Source: Bufo bufo (Eukaryota > Chordata > Amphibia > Anura > Bufonidae). From it: a DNA stretch of 64,000 nt. The stretch covers positions 191,111,921-191,175,920 of the forward strand of contig NC_053393.1 of assembly GCF_905171765.1 (NCBI RefSeq). Reading direction: 5' to 3'. The stretch's first letter is position 1. Each line of letters opens with the position of its first letter. Under the pieces are notes generated by a model. The model was not told the origin of the DNA, made no database searches, and saw only the letters and a program-made list of their open reading frames with translations. The position numbers and the translations under genes are program-made. Positions 54,885 through 64,000 of the stretch are shown here, piece by piece.

Positions 54885-55371
54885 TGTCACGGCGGACGGG
54901 ATCTCAGATACACAGATAAACCAACAAACCAGTTCCTAGGCGAGAAGCTGGGGAAAGGTCACCTCCTAGCACATCCCTGACTTCTCTCCCTACACTGCTA
55001 AGCCCACATTCAGACCTTGAAGGTAGGAATAATGTGTCCTCGTGCCTGGGCTGAATATACCCTAGAATCCCTGAGATGGTGAAAGGGGAATAGGGACAGA
55101 CGACACACAAACAGCCTAGACAGCAAACAACAAAAACAGAAAACAAACTTATCTTATCTGAGCTGGAACAGACAATCCTTCCTTCCTTGCTTCCAAGGCC
55201 AGACTGATTTCTATAACCCGCACAGAACACTGGGATTGAGTGAGAATTAAACCAATGACCCCACCCAGTGCACCTGAAGGGAGGCGGATCCAGCACGACT
55301 ACAAAACAAAAAACTAAACACGTGCTGCTATTCTGGCTGACCTCCGCACATAGTCAGAGCAGGGCATGACA
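54885..55371. mobile_element. Solo LTR, 487 bp, 5-bp target duplication
   Basis: TGTCACGGCGGACGGG to GGGCATGACA, flanked by GAGGG on both sides (54880-54884 and 55372-55376). It shares TGTCACGGCG and the GGGGAAAGGTCACC block with the solo LTR at 38933-39539. Confidence 0.88.
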
Positions 55372-55660
55372 GAGGGTGTCTGAGCTTTAGGTTCCTAGCT
55401 TGCTAATTTACCATTGAATGTGCCTGATACTAAGTTACCTGTCCTAACTGCAGCCCATTTACTGTGTTGATCCTCAGCTGCCTGCCTTGACCTTCTTCTG
55501 TTTCATTTATACACATGAACTCTGACTTCTCTGACCTTGGTCTATTTCTGGCTATGAGTATTGCCTGATCCCTTTGATGCTTTGCACTGGTGTCTCTGAT
55601 GCCTGTGGGTCAGCCGCCAACTATACTGTGTCTATCTCAAGAGGTACTGAAGAGAAGACT

Positions 55661-55881
55661 AGATCCCTGATATAGGGGTTAAAGGGTCAAAAGCCAGGGG
55701 ACTACCATAATAATGCCCTTAAAGTTATCCCTAAACTAGGTTTAAATCATATCCTATACTGTATAATCACTGTAGGGACTGGCACAGGGTGGAGCTATCA
55801 GTGTAGCTACTGTACAGATAAATGTGCCTGGCTGCTGCATCCAAGATAGATTGCACAAGTGCTAATTCATGGTAAAATGAC
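55661..55881. other. Spacer, nothing recognised
   Basis: Short stretch between the gypsy LTR and a tetranucleotide microsatellite. Confidence 0.4.

Positions 55882-55935
<54 letters not shown>
55882..55935. repeat. TATC tetranucleotide microsatellite
   Basis: About 13 copies of CTAT with no interruption. Confidence 0.97.
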
Positions 55936-55936
<1 letters not shown>

Positions 55937-56370
55937 CTATCAAGTTTCTTCTCTAGATATTAACAATATATTTACGTTGTGTAAACATGTCTAAATATCG
56001 ACCAGTTAAAATATAAGTGAAAGGTTCTTATTTCTCACATTATATAATTAATATATCATATTTTCCACACATTGCAGGGGAAGGTTAAGGAAAGCAATCC
56101 ATCTTTCTCTGTATTTTAGTGGTGACATTTTCTGACATTTTTATATCAATAGAACAGTGCTCTCAGTAGCTTTGCCAATGGTAATAATCTGTTTTTAATA
56201 ATACAAATGAAAAAAAAAAGGTTGCATTGTATCATATCAAAACTGTACCATCAACTACAAACACTCAGAGAAGGATTTTATTTTGTAATGTTTCTAAAGT
56301 GCAAGCTTCTAGGTTTTCTGTGTTAATGATTTCAGAAAAATACAGGAATATAAAAAAATTCACACAAAGA
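55936..56370. other. AT-rich, nothing recognised
   Basis: No gene, repeat or motif found. Confidence 0.4.
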
Positions 56371-56373
56371 CAA

Positions 56374-56912
56374 GGGTACTTTCACACTAGCGTTTTTCTT
56401 TTCCGGCATAGAGTTCCGTCCAAGGGCCTCTATACCGAAAAAGAACTGATCAGTTTTATCCCCATGCATTCTGAATAGAGAGCAATCCGTTCAGGATGCA
56501 TCAGGATGTCTTCAGTTCAGTCTTTTTGACTGTTCAGGACGGAGATAATACCGCAGCATGCTGCGGTTTTATCTCCTGCCAAAAATACTGAGCACTTTCC
56601 TGAATGCCATTTTTTTCCATAGGAATGTATTAGTGTCAGATCCAGTATTCAAAATACCGCAATGCCGGATCCATCCTTACGGTCTGCGCATGAGCAGACT
56701 GAAGAAAATGTGAAAAAAATAAATGCCGGATCCGTTTTTCCGGATGACACCGGAAAGACGGATCCTGCATTTCAATGCATTTGTAAGACGGATCAGGATT
56801 CTGATCAGTCTTACAAATGCCATCAGTTGGCATACGTTTTGACGGATCCAACAGGCAGTTCCGGCGACGGAACTGCTTGCCAGATCACTCTGCCGCAAGT
56901 GTGAAAGTACCC
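56374..56912. mobile_element. Harbinger-like MITE, copy 3
   Basis: Ends GGGTACTTTCACACTAGCG and GCAAGTGTGAAAGTACCC are inverted. The flanks are CAA (56371-56373) and TAA (56913-56915), one mismatch. The palindromic body is rich in CGGATCC and TTTTCCGG blocks. The 70-95 codon frames on both strands are translations of the palindrome. Confidence 0.85.
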
Positions 56913-56917
56913 TAAAA

Positions 56918-58295
56918 ACAGGCCTTTTTTTCTGGCGGAACGCCCTGGAATGGCGTTCCGCCACCTATTTTCTGCCGACTCGCCCCCCCCCCCCTTTAGT
57001 TACTGCAGAGCCGTTTCTTGGGGCGGGCGGGCCAGGCAGCCGCCCGGGGCGCTGTCAGAAGGGGGGGCGCCGGCAGGGCACAGCAGGAGATGAGCGCTGC
57101 GCTTCCATTGTGGAAGCGCTCACTCATCTCCAAAGTCATCTCATCTGTATCGCCGTCCTCAGGACGGCAATACAAATGTCTGTAATGTGGCAGGGCAGGG
57201 AGAGGTGTGTCCCCTCCCTGTTCCTCTGATAGGCTGCCAGCACTAGGCCGGCAGCCTATCAGATGCCGGTGCAGGTGGCGCGATGACGTCATCGCGCCGC
57301 CTGAGCCAGCGAGGGACACAGGCCGGAAGAGGCCTGCATCGCATCCTGGAGGAGGTAAGTATAAGTTTATTTTTATTTTTTTATATGTAAAAATGACAAT
57401 CCTGGCACATAAGGGGGGATGCTGGGCTGGCACAGACATAAGGGGTGCTGCTGGCACATAAGGGGGGCTTCTTGCACAGACATAAGGGGGGCTGCTGGCA
57501 CAAGGGGGGCTACTGGCACATAAGAGATAAGGGGGGCTACTGGCACATAAGGGGGGCTACTGGCTACTGGCAGATAAGGGATAAGGGGGGCTACTGGCAC
57601 ATAAGGGGGGCTACTGGCACATAAGGGGGGCTACTGGCACATAAGGGGGGCTACTGGCACATAAGGGGGGCTACTGGCACATAAGGGGGGCTACTGGCAC
57701 ATAAGGGGGGCTACTGGCACATGATAGGAGGCTACTGGCACTTGATAGGGGGGCTACTGACACTTGATAGGGGGCTACTGGCACATGATAGGGGGGCTAC
57801 TGGCACATGATAGGGGGGCACTCAGGCTACTGGCACATGATTGTGGGGGGCTCTTATTACTGGCACATGATTGGGGGACATGATATGGGGGCACATCTTA
57901 CTGGCACATGATATGGGGGCACATCTTACTGGTACATGATTGGGGGGCATCTATTGGGGCACTTATTACTGGCATATTATTGGGTGGCACTATAGGGACA
58001 TCTACAGAGGCTAAAAAGAAGGGGTATTTTATATGGGGGCTCTGTATAGGGGCATTTTATACTGGGAGGGAAGGAAGGGGCCAGGCCAGGCTGCGCTGCC
58101 CATGTGTGGTCTAGGGCGGCTGCCGCGGGCACTGGCAGCCTGGCTGTCACGACCGTCACTGCCAATTTTACTTGCATCCCTGTTCTCTAAAGGGGTGGTT
58201 TTAGGGGGCGGTCCTAGGGGTGGGTAGGGGCGTGGCCAGGGGAGGGGGGGTGAGTTCCACCACCTTTTCTCTGAGAAAAAAAGCGCCCTAAAAAT
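56918..58295. mobile_element. Unclassified element with minisatellite and foldback ends
   Basis: The left side carries a hairpin GGCGGAACGCC-CTGGAA-TGGCGTTCCGCC (about 56934-56961) and AGGCCTTTTTTTCT. The right side ends GAGAAAAAAAGCGCCCT at 58291, its approximate inverse, which suggests terminal inverted repeats. Inside is a GC-rich, CpG-rich part (57000-57350) and a minisatellite. No coding motif and no firm target duplication. Confidence 0.5.
57385..57960. repeat. About 20-bp minisatellite
   Basis: Tandem units of GGGGGGCTACTGGCACATAA. The central units (57590-57720) are nearly identical, and the outer ones drift to TGATAGGGGGGCTACTGGC. Confidence 0.95.
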
Positions 58296-58299
58296 ATAT

Positions 58300-60100
58300 A
58301 AAGTTTGAAAGAGTGATTGTAACACTGCATCACCTGTTACAGAATATGTATTTATAGAATGGCTCAATTATTCATACATTTCAAAACCGTTTTCTATCTA
58401 AACCATTGGGTCCTTTTATCGTATGCTGTGCTGTAATATTACTAAAAGGCCTAAATTATCACATACAATAAAAAATATATTTTTTTTTTCATACCACTGG
58501 CTACCTATGAAATAATGCAACATTCTTCTACATGTCAACCTTTCTGGTCAGAGTTTTGACTTGCAGTGTTTGTTGTTGCTGATACATAATTTCAACCTCC
58601 TGGGCCACTGTGGACAATGTGTCCTGTGAACATAATTTCGTCAGACCAGAAGCAATTGACAGTAGAAGCCACATCCACAGAGAAAGGTATGATTACCGTG
58701 CAATCATGGTTGGTGAATGGCTAAAGCACCACAGATAATAGAAACAGCTCAAAACGCAAGACAATTCATGTCATTCAGAAGAGGCAAATGTTGTATACAT
58801 AAATAAAGCATCTTGGGCATCAACATAAACTCTATAAATTCCAGTAACCTACCAATGTCAAGAACCAAGGATGAACTCAATCAGTGTGCAAACATTATAG
58901 TAAAAAGTTTTGAATTTTTTAGAGTGTAACTGCACTTTGGTAAAAATTTTTAATACATTGTTCTGCCCAGCAGGGTTTGAATTTGATTCCATTTTATGAC
59001 AGTCAGAGTTTGGTATTCCTGTAGTGATGAATGTGGTAATAAAATTGAATTGCACCTTGTTTTTCTTATTACAAAGACTGCAGTATTGTGGGTGGTGCAA
59101 AGCATTGTGGGTGTGCAAAGCATCCTGGGAAAGAAGTCTCCAGGACACAGTACAAAGCTGTCCTCCTGCATATCTCCTTAAACTCCACCATCCTGGTAAA
59201 ATCATATCTGGTGAGAGATCTATCTTTGTTTCAGGGACATTATGTTATGCAGAGCTGTTCAGCTAGTTATCATTGTCATTCAGGGAATTACTTCTGTTAG
59301 TTAGACATGAAGTCTTATGTTAGGCAGCCATTTTACCATGTGCTTCAGTGTTATGCAAATGTTACAGTACATGCTATGCTATATACCTATTCATGTTATT
59401 TGTATTCTTATAGTTTTACCATAAAATACTCCTGTTTTGCCAATAAACAAGTTAGACTACAAAGAACAGTCCTCTTATTTGTAAGACCGGAATGATTTAT
59501 GCTGAATATCAGACTGCACGCTGTGTGAACGTATATGAAGACAGATAATACATCATAGTAATATACCAAATATTTTGATAATCACGGGTATGAGACCCCC
59601 GCTGATTGGTAAAATGAGCAGATAGAAGCACCCAACTGGGCACTGTCGCTCTTTCCTGCTGAAGTTGGCCTCAATGGAAAGTCTATAAGGCTGTCTTCAG
59701 CATCGAGACAACACTCAGCTAACTTTTTCTACTGAAGTTCTTCTGACCACAAGGATGCAGCTGTATAGCCTCTAGAAATCTGCTGCTGAAGGATGTTTCT
59801 GTATGTTGGGGCTTTTTGTTGTAAGCAGTAAATCAGTAGTTGCTAAGTCAAAGAAGAGTGAGCGCTCTGGACTTGCATTGTGAAACATGAGTGTAATATA
59901 GATGTGTCCTTCCTGATTTTTCCTCTTTGCGCCAAATGTCCTGAGATGAGTTGAAGAAGATGTGTAGGTTAAAAAAAGAACTTTTGTATTGCTTGCAATC
60001 CCATAAATGCAATTATTTTATTTTTGCAAAGCTGATCATCTTGTGCTAGTCATCTTAAAAAAAGGCTTTAAAGGAGTTGTCTGACTTATTTGAAAGTCTC
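58300..60100. other. No gene recognised
   Basis: Moderately AT-rich. Open frames near 59024-59300 on both strands overlap each other and have no motif. The start of PLE2 may lie in the last few hundred bases, but I cannot place it. Confidence 0.4.
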
Positions 60101-60178
60101 CCCAAAGCGCGAGCTAAAGCTATGCGCGCAAGCTAAAATGGAAAAAAAAAATTCCTAACTCAGGAGTTAGGGATTACA

Positions 60179-61731
60179 GTGGAAGAGTTGCAGGATGTTC
60201 AGGTATTGGCGGATCTATGTGAGGGTGATAGAGGTATTGGTGATGGTCCATTCACAGACTTGAGAAATCCTTCTAAAATGTATCCTCCTATGAATGACAA
60301 TACGCCCATTGATACTTTTATTTCGGTTGTCACCCAGGACCTTCACAAATTGAAGGGACAGTATTTTGGCTCTGACAACCTTAGCCCCAATGAAATAAAA
60401 GCATTGGGATATCTGGAGAGGGACTCCAACATAGTCATTAAACCCTCAGATAAAGGGGGCAATATTGTCATCATGGATCAGGAATCATACTGTGATATGT
60501 GCCTCAGAATACTACAAGACACCACCACATATAGACACCTCTCCTCTGATCTGACCCCTATTTTTAGGCAACAATTGTCTGTACTTCTCAATGAAGCCCT
60601 GAGGGACAAGCTTATTAATAAAGCCGAATTGGACTTCCTGTTACCGAAGTTTCCGGTTCGTGCTGTGTTTTACAGCTTACCTAAGCTTCATAAACAGAGC
60701 ACACCGATGAAAGGCAGGCCCATTGTATCCGGCATTGGTAGCCTCACGGCCAATATTAGTACACATATTGACGTGATACTGAGGCCATTTGTGGCAAGTT
60801 TACCATCCTTTGCCCGTGATACAATGGATGTCCTACAGCGCCTTGAGGGTATTCAATGTGATGAAGACACGTGGCTTGCTAGCCTGGATGTGGAGGCCTT
60901 GTACAGCTCCATTCCACATGACACTGGTTGTTTAGCTGTGCTGGCCTTTCTTCAACAGAGGGGCGAACATTTTTATCGACACAACACTTTCGTGATGGAG
61001 CTATTGGACTTCGTCCTGAGTCACAACGTGTTCCTCTTTGACCGTCAAATTTTCCACCAGCTCAGGGGAGTTGCAATGGGCAGTCCGTGTGTCCCTACTT
61101 ATGCAAATTTCTACCTGGGCTGGTGGGAAAGAGAGGTCGTCTTCAGTGAAGCTATGGAACAGTACACGTCGTCGATATTAATCTGGACCAGATATATCGA
61201 CAACGTGTTTATACTGTGGAAGGGGACCCAGGACTGTTTCACCAATTTATTGCTGAGCTCAACAATAATCAGCTAGGTTTGTTTTTTACATCTGACATCA
61301 ATGAGCGTGAAATCACGTTCCTGGATCTGACTGTTGCTGTGGGGACAGATAAGAAGATCACTACTAATCTGTTCCGCAAGCAGACTGCTACCAACAGCCT
61401 GCTGAGGTGGGATAGTGGCCATCCCCTGGCCCTCATGAGTGGCATTCCCAAGGGCCAATACCTAAGGGCTAGGAGAAATTGCTCAGAAATGAGGGATTTT
61501 AAGGTGGCTACAAATGATCTGAGGACACGGTTTATGCGTAGGGGCTATCCTCAGCAAACACTCAAAAGAGCTTACCATCACTCCATGAGTGTTAGCCGTG
61601 ATCAACTACTGCTCCCCAAGAAGAAGTTGCTTGGTCAGAATATTCCAAGGATTATAGCTACGTACGATAAAGCGAAAAAACAGGTACGTGAGATCCTTCA
61701 GAGACATTGGCCTATCTTAGTCAGATCCTGA
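60179..61731 (+). pseudogene. PLE2 reverse transcriptase, one frameshift
   Basis: Frame 60179-61276 (365 codons) reads SNIVIKPSDKGGNIVIMDQE, YSLPKLHKQ, GRPIVSGIGSLTANIS, ASLDVEALYSSIPHD (first catalytic Asp), HQLRGVAMGSPCVPTYANFY and RYIDNVFILWKG. The last is the catalytic box, where the second Asp is Asn. The frame shifts near 61240 and the thumb continues in 61216-61731 (FFTSDINEREITFLDLTVAV, then SLLRWDSGHPLALMSGIPKG), with the helical end QVREILQRHWPIL. All motifs are in order, so apart from the shift and the Asp-to-Asn change the domain is well preserved. Confidence 0.9.
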
Positions 61732-61736
61732 TATTG

Positions 61737-62091
61737 GTGAGTTAGTGTCAGATCGTCCCTCAATCACATATCGGTGTAGTTCTAACATACGTGATTGTCT
61801 GGTTCATAGCACTTACCTACATCCAACACCTGATACATGGCTCAAAAATACACTAACTGGGACATTTCCATGTGGAGCATGTATTATCTGTGGTAACATC
61901 ATGAAAGGGACATTCTACTTGATATCAAAAATAAGCGTGACACATCTGTGGCACGCCATGTCTGTGATCATCATGGCGGTAATCCAGATGTGCTGAAGGT
62001 CCAGGGGATTGAACACATTGTGACATCCATTTGCGAAGGGGACATTGATGTGCCGTTGCTCCGCAAAGAAACCAAATGGATTTTTAAGTTA
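61737..62091 (+). pseudogene. PLE2 linker and GIY-YIG remnant, core deleted
   Basis: Frame 61745-61996 reads SDRPSITYRCSSNIRDCLVH and FPCGACIICGNIMKGTF, the Cys-rich linker. The GIY-YIG strands that should follow are missing. Text resumes in another frame as LDIKNKRDTSVARHVCDHHG, then LKVQGIEHIV and LLRKETKWIFKL, where the transposon enters. The last residues (ETVHPKGLNEAVSF) are at 63398-63450, after it. Confidence 0.85.
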
Positions 62092-62264
62092 CCGTATTTT
62101 TCGCCGTATAAGACGCACTCCCCCCCCCCCCCAAAAAGTGGGGGGAAAATAGCAGTGCGTCTTATACGGCGAATGCTGCTGATTTTGCTGAGTTTTCAAT
62201 TATACACCCACCGCGATGCCGTGCGGCGGGTGTATCAGCTGTGAGGGAGGCGGGACTGGGGGCC

Positions 62265-62780
62265 GGCATCTGCTTTTATAATGACAGCGGGGCCCGTGCA
62301 GTGACTGTATTCTACTACACGGGACCCGCTCACTGTATAATCCTATGTCTAATAGTTAATTGTATGTAATCGCATAAGGAGCGCTGTGTATTACCGGTAC
62401 TTACAACTACAAGCGCTCGCTGCTAGGTAGGTAGCAGAGAGGAGGGAGGAGGCAGGCCGGGAGGACGGACGCTGGCAGTGTGAGTCATACGTCATGCGCC
62501 TGCGCCGCCTACTTTTATAATTGAAGCAGGGCGCATGACGTATGACTCACGCTGCCAGCACCTGTCCTCCCGGCCTGCCTCCTCCCTCCTCTCTGCTACC
62601 TACCGAGCGGCGAGTCGCTTGTAGTTGTAAGTACCGGTAATACACAGCGCTCATTATGTGATTACAAACAATTACAATTAACTATTAGACATAGGATTAT
62701 ACAGTGAGCGGGGCCCGTGTAGTAGAATACAGTCACTGCACGGGCCCCGCTGTCATTATAAAAGCAGATGCTGGCCCCCA
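62265..62780. repeat. Inner palindrome of the TA-flanked element
   Basis: Arms share GCATCTGCTTTTATAATGAC, CAGTGACTGTATTCTACTAC, CCTATGTCTAATAGTTAATT and TACCGGTACTTACAACTACA with their inverses. Arms are about 230 bp each, around a GC-rich centre with its own palindrome (CATGCGCCTGCGCC region). Confidence 0.9.
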
Positions 62781-62929
62781 GCGTGTATTGAGGGTCATTC
62801 ACTACAGGGACACTTATGGAGGGGATCTGTGGATGACACATAGCATAAGATGCTATATATGTGTCATGCACAGATCCCCCCCATAACTGTCATACACAGA
62901 TCCTCATAACAGTGCCATCCAGAGAGCCC

Positions 62930-63260
62930 AATAAGTGTCACCCACAGATCCCCCATAAGTGTCACCCACAGATCCCCCATAAGTGTCACCCACAGATCCC
63001 CCATAAGTGTCACCCACAGATCCCCCATAAGTGTCACCCACAGATCCCCCATAAGTGTCACCCACAGATCCCCCATAAGTGTCACCCACAGATCCCCCAT
63101 AAGTGTCACCCACAGATCCCCATAAGTGTCACCCACAGATCCCCCATAAGTGTCACCCACAGATCCCCCGTAAGTGTCACCCACAGATCCCCCATAACAG
63201 TGCGTCACCCACAGATCCCCCATAACAGTGCGCCATCCACAGATCCCCCATAACAGTGCC
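62930..63260. repeat. 24-bp minisatellite
   Basis: About 13 units of GTGTCACCCACAGATCCCCC plus CATAA. The unit is 8 codons long, so both strands stay open by chance. One unit is a base shorter (63115-63125). Confidence 0.97.
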
Positions 63261-63397
63261 ATCCACAGACCACAATTAGTTCAAAACCCACCAAAAGCAC
63301 ACCTTTTGGTTCAAAATATTTTTTTCCTTATTTTCCTCCTCAAAAACCTAGGTGCGTCTTATGGGCCGGTGCGTCATATAGGGCGAAAAATACGGTA

Positions 63398-63470
63398 GAA
63401 ACTGTACACCCTAAGGGATTAAATGAGGCAGTCTCATTCTCCTGCTTTATTTAAGAGATTATGGGACAGT
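63398..63470 (+). pseudogene. PLE2 endonuclease, last residues
   Basis: Reads ETVHPKGLNEAVSFSCFI then a stop, the C-terminus that matches DTLHPRGLN in PLE1 and KTVKPFGLN in PLE3. Confidence 0.85.
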
Positions 63471-63990
63471 AGATATGGTCCATCACTTTGCCACTACCAG
63501 ATGTTCTGGTCGTGACATACGCAGAGTGTGTCCCTGAATATGTCATCATCCCCCAATATGCATGGGGTGGTATATTTGACTCTAGATGTCTTCCTCCTGA
63601 AATATGGCTGTTTGTGCTTTTATTTGATGCATTAAATTGTGTCACTTCTCTTATATAGGCCTCCTTTATACATCCTTCCTAATTCTTCACAGCGATGTCA
63701 CTCGATTATACATACTGCATTCGATTGTTCCCCCATATAATTGAGCAGACTTGCGCTCCTCCCCGTGAGTGTATTACGCTGCATTGTGCGACGGCCACGT
63801 CAGGGAGCGTGTCAGAGGATGCGTCTCCATCCCTGATTGGTGACTGACGCCGGCACACACTTTCTGGGGTGGGTGTTAGATTATTTATATCCAGCGTCTG
63901 TTTGGCCGCACACGGCCATCACAGCGCTGATGTATGCACGCTACAGTGCGGCAGCTTCATCTAGATCTGACACTGTGATGAATTATGTTC
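63471..63990 (+). other. PLE2 3' noncoding region
   Basis: No coding motif. The sequence becomes GC-richer toward the window end (63760-63960), like the region upstream of the hammerhead in PLE3 (minus strand 27000-26850). Confidence 0.5.
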
Positions 63991-64000
63991 GCTCCTGATG
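63991..64000 (+). ncRNA. Start of a probable hammerhead ribozyme, cut by the window edge
   Basis: The final ten bases GCTCCTGATG match the PLE3 ribozyme stem I end and first core box (GCTC-CTGAGGA) at the position expected in a PLE 3' region. The rest of the motif would lie beyond the window, so this is a prediction. Confidence 0.4.

Larger units (their letters stand above)
51300..55660 (+). mobile_element. Ty3/gypsy chromovirus-type element, decayed
   Basis: Plus-strand remnants appear in gypsy order: gag (about 51370-51900), reverse transcriptase (52860-53174 and 53567-53760), RNase H (about 53990-54240), then directly the chromodomain that ends integrase (54403-54540). A purine tract (ATAAGGGGG, 54585-54593) is followed by a 3' LTR starting TGTCATGAAGG at 54597. 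The integrase catalytic core is deleted. No 5' LTR is seen. Two MITEs and a solo LTR are nested inside. Confidence 0.83.
62092..63395. mobile_element. TA-flanked palindromic transposon with minisatellite
   Basis: Inverted ends CCGTATTTTTCGCCGTATAA and the inverse of TATAGGGCGAAAAATACGG lie between TA (62090-62091 and 63396-63397). Removing it and one TA rejoins PLE2 as WIFKL-ETVHPKGLN, which proves insertion. Subterminal GACGCAC and GTGCGTC are inverted too. An inner palindrome (62265-62780) and a 24-bp minisatellite fill the middle. No transposase is encoded. The TA duplication suggests mobilisation by a Tc1/mariner-type enzyme, but the family is not certain. Confidence 0.9.
60101..64000 (+). 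mobile_element. Penelope-like element 2 (PLE2), runs off the window
   Basis: Plus-strand reverse transcriptase, thumb and linker are followed by a broken GIY-YIG region that is split by a 1.3-kb TA-flanked transposon. About 600 bp of 3' noncoding sequence continues to the window edge, ending in what looks like the start of a hammerhead ribozyme. The 5' border is not defined. Confidence 0.85.

Noticed and set aside
62861..63262. 130-132 codon frames on both strands with 8-residue repeats
   Set aside because: A 24-bp minisatellite is open on both strands by arithmetic; it lies inside a noncoding transposon.

Overview
The window looks like intergenic or intronic DNA from a large, transposon-dense vertebrate genome, most likely an anuran amphibian. 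The reasons are the mix of families seen together: CR1 and L1 LINEs, Ty3/gypsy LTR elements, three Penelope-like elements (PLEs), several hAT families, three different Tc1-like transposons, and many palindromic MITEs with TTAA, TAA or 8-bp target duplications. I found no host protein-coding gene, tRNA, rRNA or CRISPR array. Almost every long reading frame is a decayed transposon protein, a minisatellite read as protein, or the antisense of one of these. The organism call rests on recognising repeat types from memory, not on a search.

Layout. 1-1222: no recognised feature. 1223-1811: TTAA MITE. 1845-16021: hAT-1 material with 110-bp subterminal arrays, interrupted or separated by a minisatellite repeat, a DD37E Tc1-like transposon (4953-6503), a solo LTR (6570-7403), two palindromes, a minus-strand CR1 (about 7992-9960), a TAA-type MITE and a second Tc1-like element (13096-14719) beside a gypsy LTR-gag fragment. 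16430-24334: hAT-2 with an 8-bp target duplication, containing PLE1 (19473-22847). 24469-25106: two MITEs. 25700-31490: a three-level nest, L1 (minus) holding PLE3 (minus) holding a complete LTR retrotransposon (27679-30888). 31465-36540: tandem repeats, GC-rich minisatellite DNA, an AT-rich quiet stretch and a PLE-like 3' end. 36540-50480: a plus-strand L1 with tandem 5' monomers, broken by a solo LTR, a TTAA MITE, an unclassified insert, a DD36E-type Tc1-like element and a 6-kb hAT (hAT-3). 51200-55660: a decayed chromodomain gypsy element broken by two MITEs and a solo LTR. 56374-58295: a MITE and a minisatellite repeat. About 60100-64000: PLE2, with a 1.3-kb palindromic transposon inside its endonuclease region.

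How the parts relate. The genes do not form a pathway; the window is a record of transposons landing in each other. Target-site duplications readable at many junctions give the order of insertion. The most interesting functional candidates are RNA-level. A complete predicted type I hammerhead ribozyme lies in PLE3 (26783-26839, minus). Degenerate relatives lie in both inverted copies of the PLE1 terminal repeat and near 35940, and the first strand of another sits at the very end of the window in PLE2. Other noteworthy points are a non-autonomous LTR element whose only protein is built of tandem Pro-Gln-Arg-rich repeats, L1 promoter-like monomers, and subterminal tandem arrays of about 92-110 bp in three separate hAT elements.
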